Below are positions 63,083-64,000 of a DNA stretch of 64,000 nt, piece by piece. Numbering within the stretch: position 1 is the first letter of the stretch; every line of letters starts with the position of its first letter. This DNA is from JAAELZ01 sp047639475 (GTDB taxonomy: Bacteria; Pseudomonadota; Gammaproteobacteria; Arenicellales; Poriferihabitantaceae): positions 11,114 to 75,113 of the forward strand of contig JBLIOD010000008.1 of assembly GCA_047639475.1 (NCBI GenBank), in the 5' to 3' direction. The notes under the pieces are model-generated. The model ran no database searches. It was given only the letters and a program-made list of their open reading frames with translations, and was not told where the DNA came from. Both the position numbers and the translations under genes were made by a program.

Positions 63083-63876
63083 GGGTCAGACACGATTGAT
63101 ATTTGCAGTTTTATAGGCACTAGATTTTCGGTCACCGCCCTTTTGCTTTGGGCCTGTGGGGCGATCAGTCAATGCTTGTATTTTCTTTTTGAATTCTGAA
63201 CTACCTAACACCCACGCTTTATTTGTCATCTCACGTATTTGAGTTATAGTTTGCTCATTTAAATCGTCTTCAAATAATGACCGATAAGCACCTAGCCTAG
63301 TGTCTTCCGACATACCCAGAGCTTTATATACTTCATGTGGAGTAATAAACAAACGGGTGTCTCCCAGCGCATTGCTACGATAACTAGACCACGGATATTC
63401 ACTGGGATGCTCCACCATATTAGCTCTAACAGGATTCATTTCAATATATCGGTAGCAAGCCAAAACATAATCCTCACTATCAACTAACGTAGCCTTATAC
63501 CGCCCTTCCCATAATGTACCCGTTCTGCCATAGCGGTAATTAAATTGCTGCACGTAAACTCGACCTAATGACTGCATCGCTTTAGATAGGCCATTGTCCG
63601 TGGTGGGGGTTATAAGTAGATGTACGTGATTGGTCATTAAAACGAAAGCGTGTAGTTCGCAAGCCCACACGGACATTGCCCTTTCAAGCTTCTCTAGATA
63701 AAAATGATAGTCATCTTTATCTACGAAAATAGGCTCCCGATTATTGCCCCTAATAATGACATGTTGTGGGTACCCAGGAAGATTAAATCTGGCTAAACGA
63801 GGCATAAAGTTATTGAACTGGTAAACAGACTTAGTGTTTATATCGTCATGCCGCAAATATCAATCGTGTCTGACCC
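63083..63876. mobile_element. REP-associated transposase unit bounded by 24-bp inverted repeats
   Basis: GGGTCAGACACGATTGATATTTGC-type ends: 63083-63106 and 63853-63876 are exact reverse complements over 24 bases, both with GGGTCAGAC outermost. They enclose only the transposase gene, and the left copy contains its stop codon (TGA at 63086-63088). No target-site duplication is evident. The arrangement fits a RAYT gene flanked by its REP/BIME-like sequences. Confidence 0.75.
63086..63805 (-). CDS. REP-associated tyrosine transposase (RAYT, Y1_Tnp)
   Basis: 239 residues from MPRLARFNLPGYPQHVIIRGNNREPIFVDKDDYHFYLEKL; the 17 extra upstream codons extend to 63856, into the flanking repeat, and are not conserved. 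The HUH motif is NHVHLLITP (His60 and His62), and the nucleophile tyrosine is Tyr120 in YRYIEMNPVRANMVEHP. The basic C-terminus (KQKGGDRKSSAYK) is typical. RAYTs mobilise or process single-stranded REP palindromes. The gene is intact, so the unit may be active. Confidence 0.9.
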   Translation of the reverse strand: MPRLARFNLPGYPQHVIIRGNNREPIFVDKDDYHFYLEKLERAMSVWACELHAFVLMTNHVHLLITPTTDNGLSKAMQSLGRVYVQQFNYRYGRTGTLWEGRYKATLVDSEDYVLACYRYIEMNPVRANMVEHPSEYPWSSYRSNALGDTRLFITPHEVYKALGMSEDTRLGAYRSLFEDDLNEQTITQIREMTNKAWVLGSSEFKKKIQALTDRPTGPKQKGGDRKSSAYKTANINRV

Positions 63877-63936
63877 TGAGGTATCCCCACAAATAAACGT
63901 TTTATATTAAACAGATAAGAGATATATTTCATGTAA

Positions 63937-64000
63937 AACTGTGTACATCGGAAAGTTCTCATCTGAGTCTCAAGTTCAGGTGATCCCGATGCACACAGTT
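63937..64000. repeat. Inverted repeat at the window edge, possible mobile-element end
   Basis: AACTGTGTACATCGG (63937-63951) and CCGATGCACACAGTT (63986-64000) are complementary at 14 of 15 positions with a 34-base spacer. The window stops exactly at the end of the second arm. It could be the terminal repeat of an insertion sequence lying beyond the window or a large regulatory hairpin. No gene is visible in 63877-64000. Confidence 0.4.

Noticed and set aside
1..64000. CRISPR arrays, tRNA, rRNA or integron attC arrays
   Set aside because: No regularly spaced short repeats, no cloverleaf-like sequences and no rRNA segments were seen on reading.

Overview
The window reads as chromosome of a heterotrophic, probably marine, gammaproteobacterium. 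The evidence is the set of gammaproteobacterial housekeeping genes (icd, erpA, sohB, glnS, acs, upp, katG), the CrbS/CrbR acetate-switch regulators, and many uptake systems (an ABC transporter of the branched-chain amino acid type, a TRAP transporter, three EamA and one MFS permease). I cannot name the genus from sequence alone. I saw no rRNA, tRNA or CRISPR array.

Layout. 1-513: no gene; two diverged copies of a repeat and strong hairpins, the last being the icd terminator. 514-7724: icd, erpA, sohB, glnS, a bactofilin and acs. 7990-17959: response regulator CrbR, a five-gene HAAT-type ABC transporter and the transporter-kinase hybrid CrbS; together with acs this looks like an acetate/carboxylate sensing and assimilation locus. 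18158-24819: a dehydrogenase/enolase-superfamily pair, a ycaQ gene stopped by a nonsense codon, a truncated secreted protein, then an EamA permease, an amidase and a creatinase-fold hydrolase. 24878-27413: a di-heme oxidoreductase and an imelysin gene, both broken by frameshifts or stops. 27598-45570: upp, katG, a mixed group of small-molecule genes (cupin, VOC, ALDH, EamA pair, Lrp, PanE-like, esterase, PhyH, ferredoxin, cytochrome b561, YceI, RidA, MFS), a decayed sensor kinase and a small membrane protein.

45588-53741: DUF547 protein, then a compact purine operon uraH-xdhA-xdhB-puuD-uraD-guaD that takes guanine to allantoin, with a membrane cytochrome-linked urate oxidase. 54069-62914: a catabolic island with a hydroxyacid-type iron alcohol dehydrogenase, a GMC flavin dehydrogenase, an IclR regulator, an MmsA-type CoA-acylating semialdehyde dehydrogenase and a divergent TRAP transporter dctPQM. 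The three enzymes are the same classes as DddB, DddA and DddC of DMSP/3-hydroxypropionate catabolism, but no DMSP lyase or BCCT carrier is present. A perfect 17-bp inverted repeat lies in the divergent promoter region. 63083-63876: a REP-associated tyrosine transposase flanked by a perfect 24-bp inverted repeat. The window ends inside a second inverted repeat, possibly the edge of another element.

The strongest leads are the ddd-like island with its inverted-repeat operator, the CrbSR-bracketed ABC transporter, the IR-bounded transposase unit, and the concentration of broken genes between 20.4 and 27.4 kb plus the broken kinase at 43-45 kb, while very long neighbours (1302, 770 and 732 codons) are intact.
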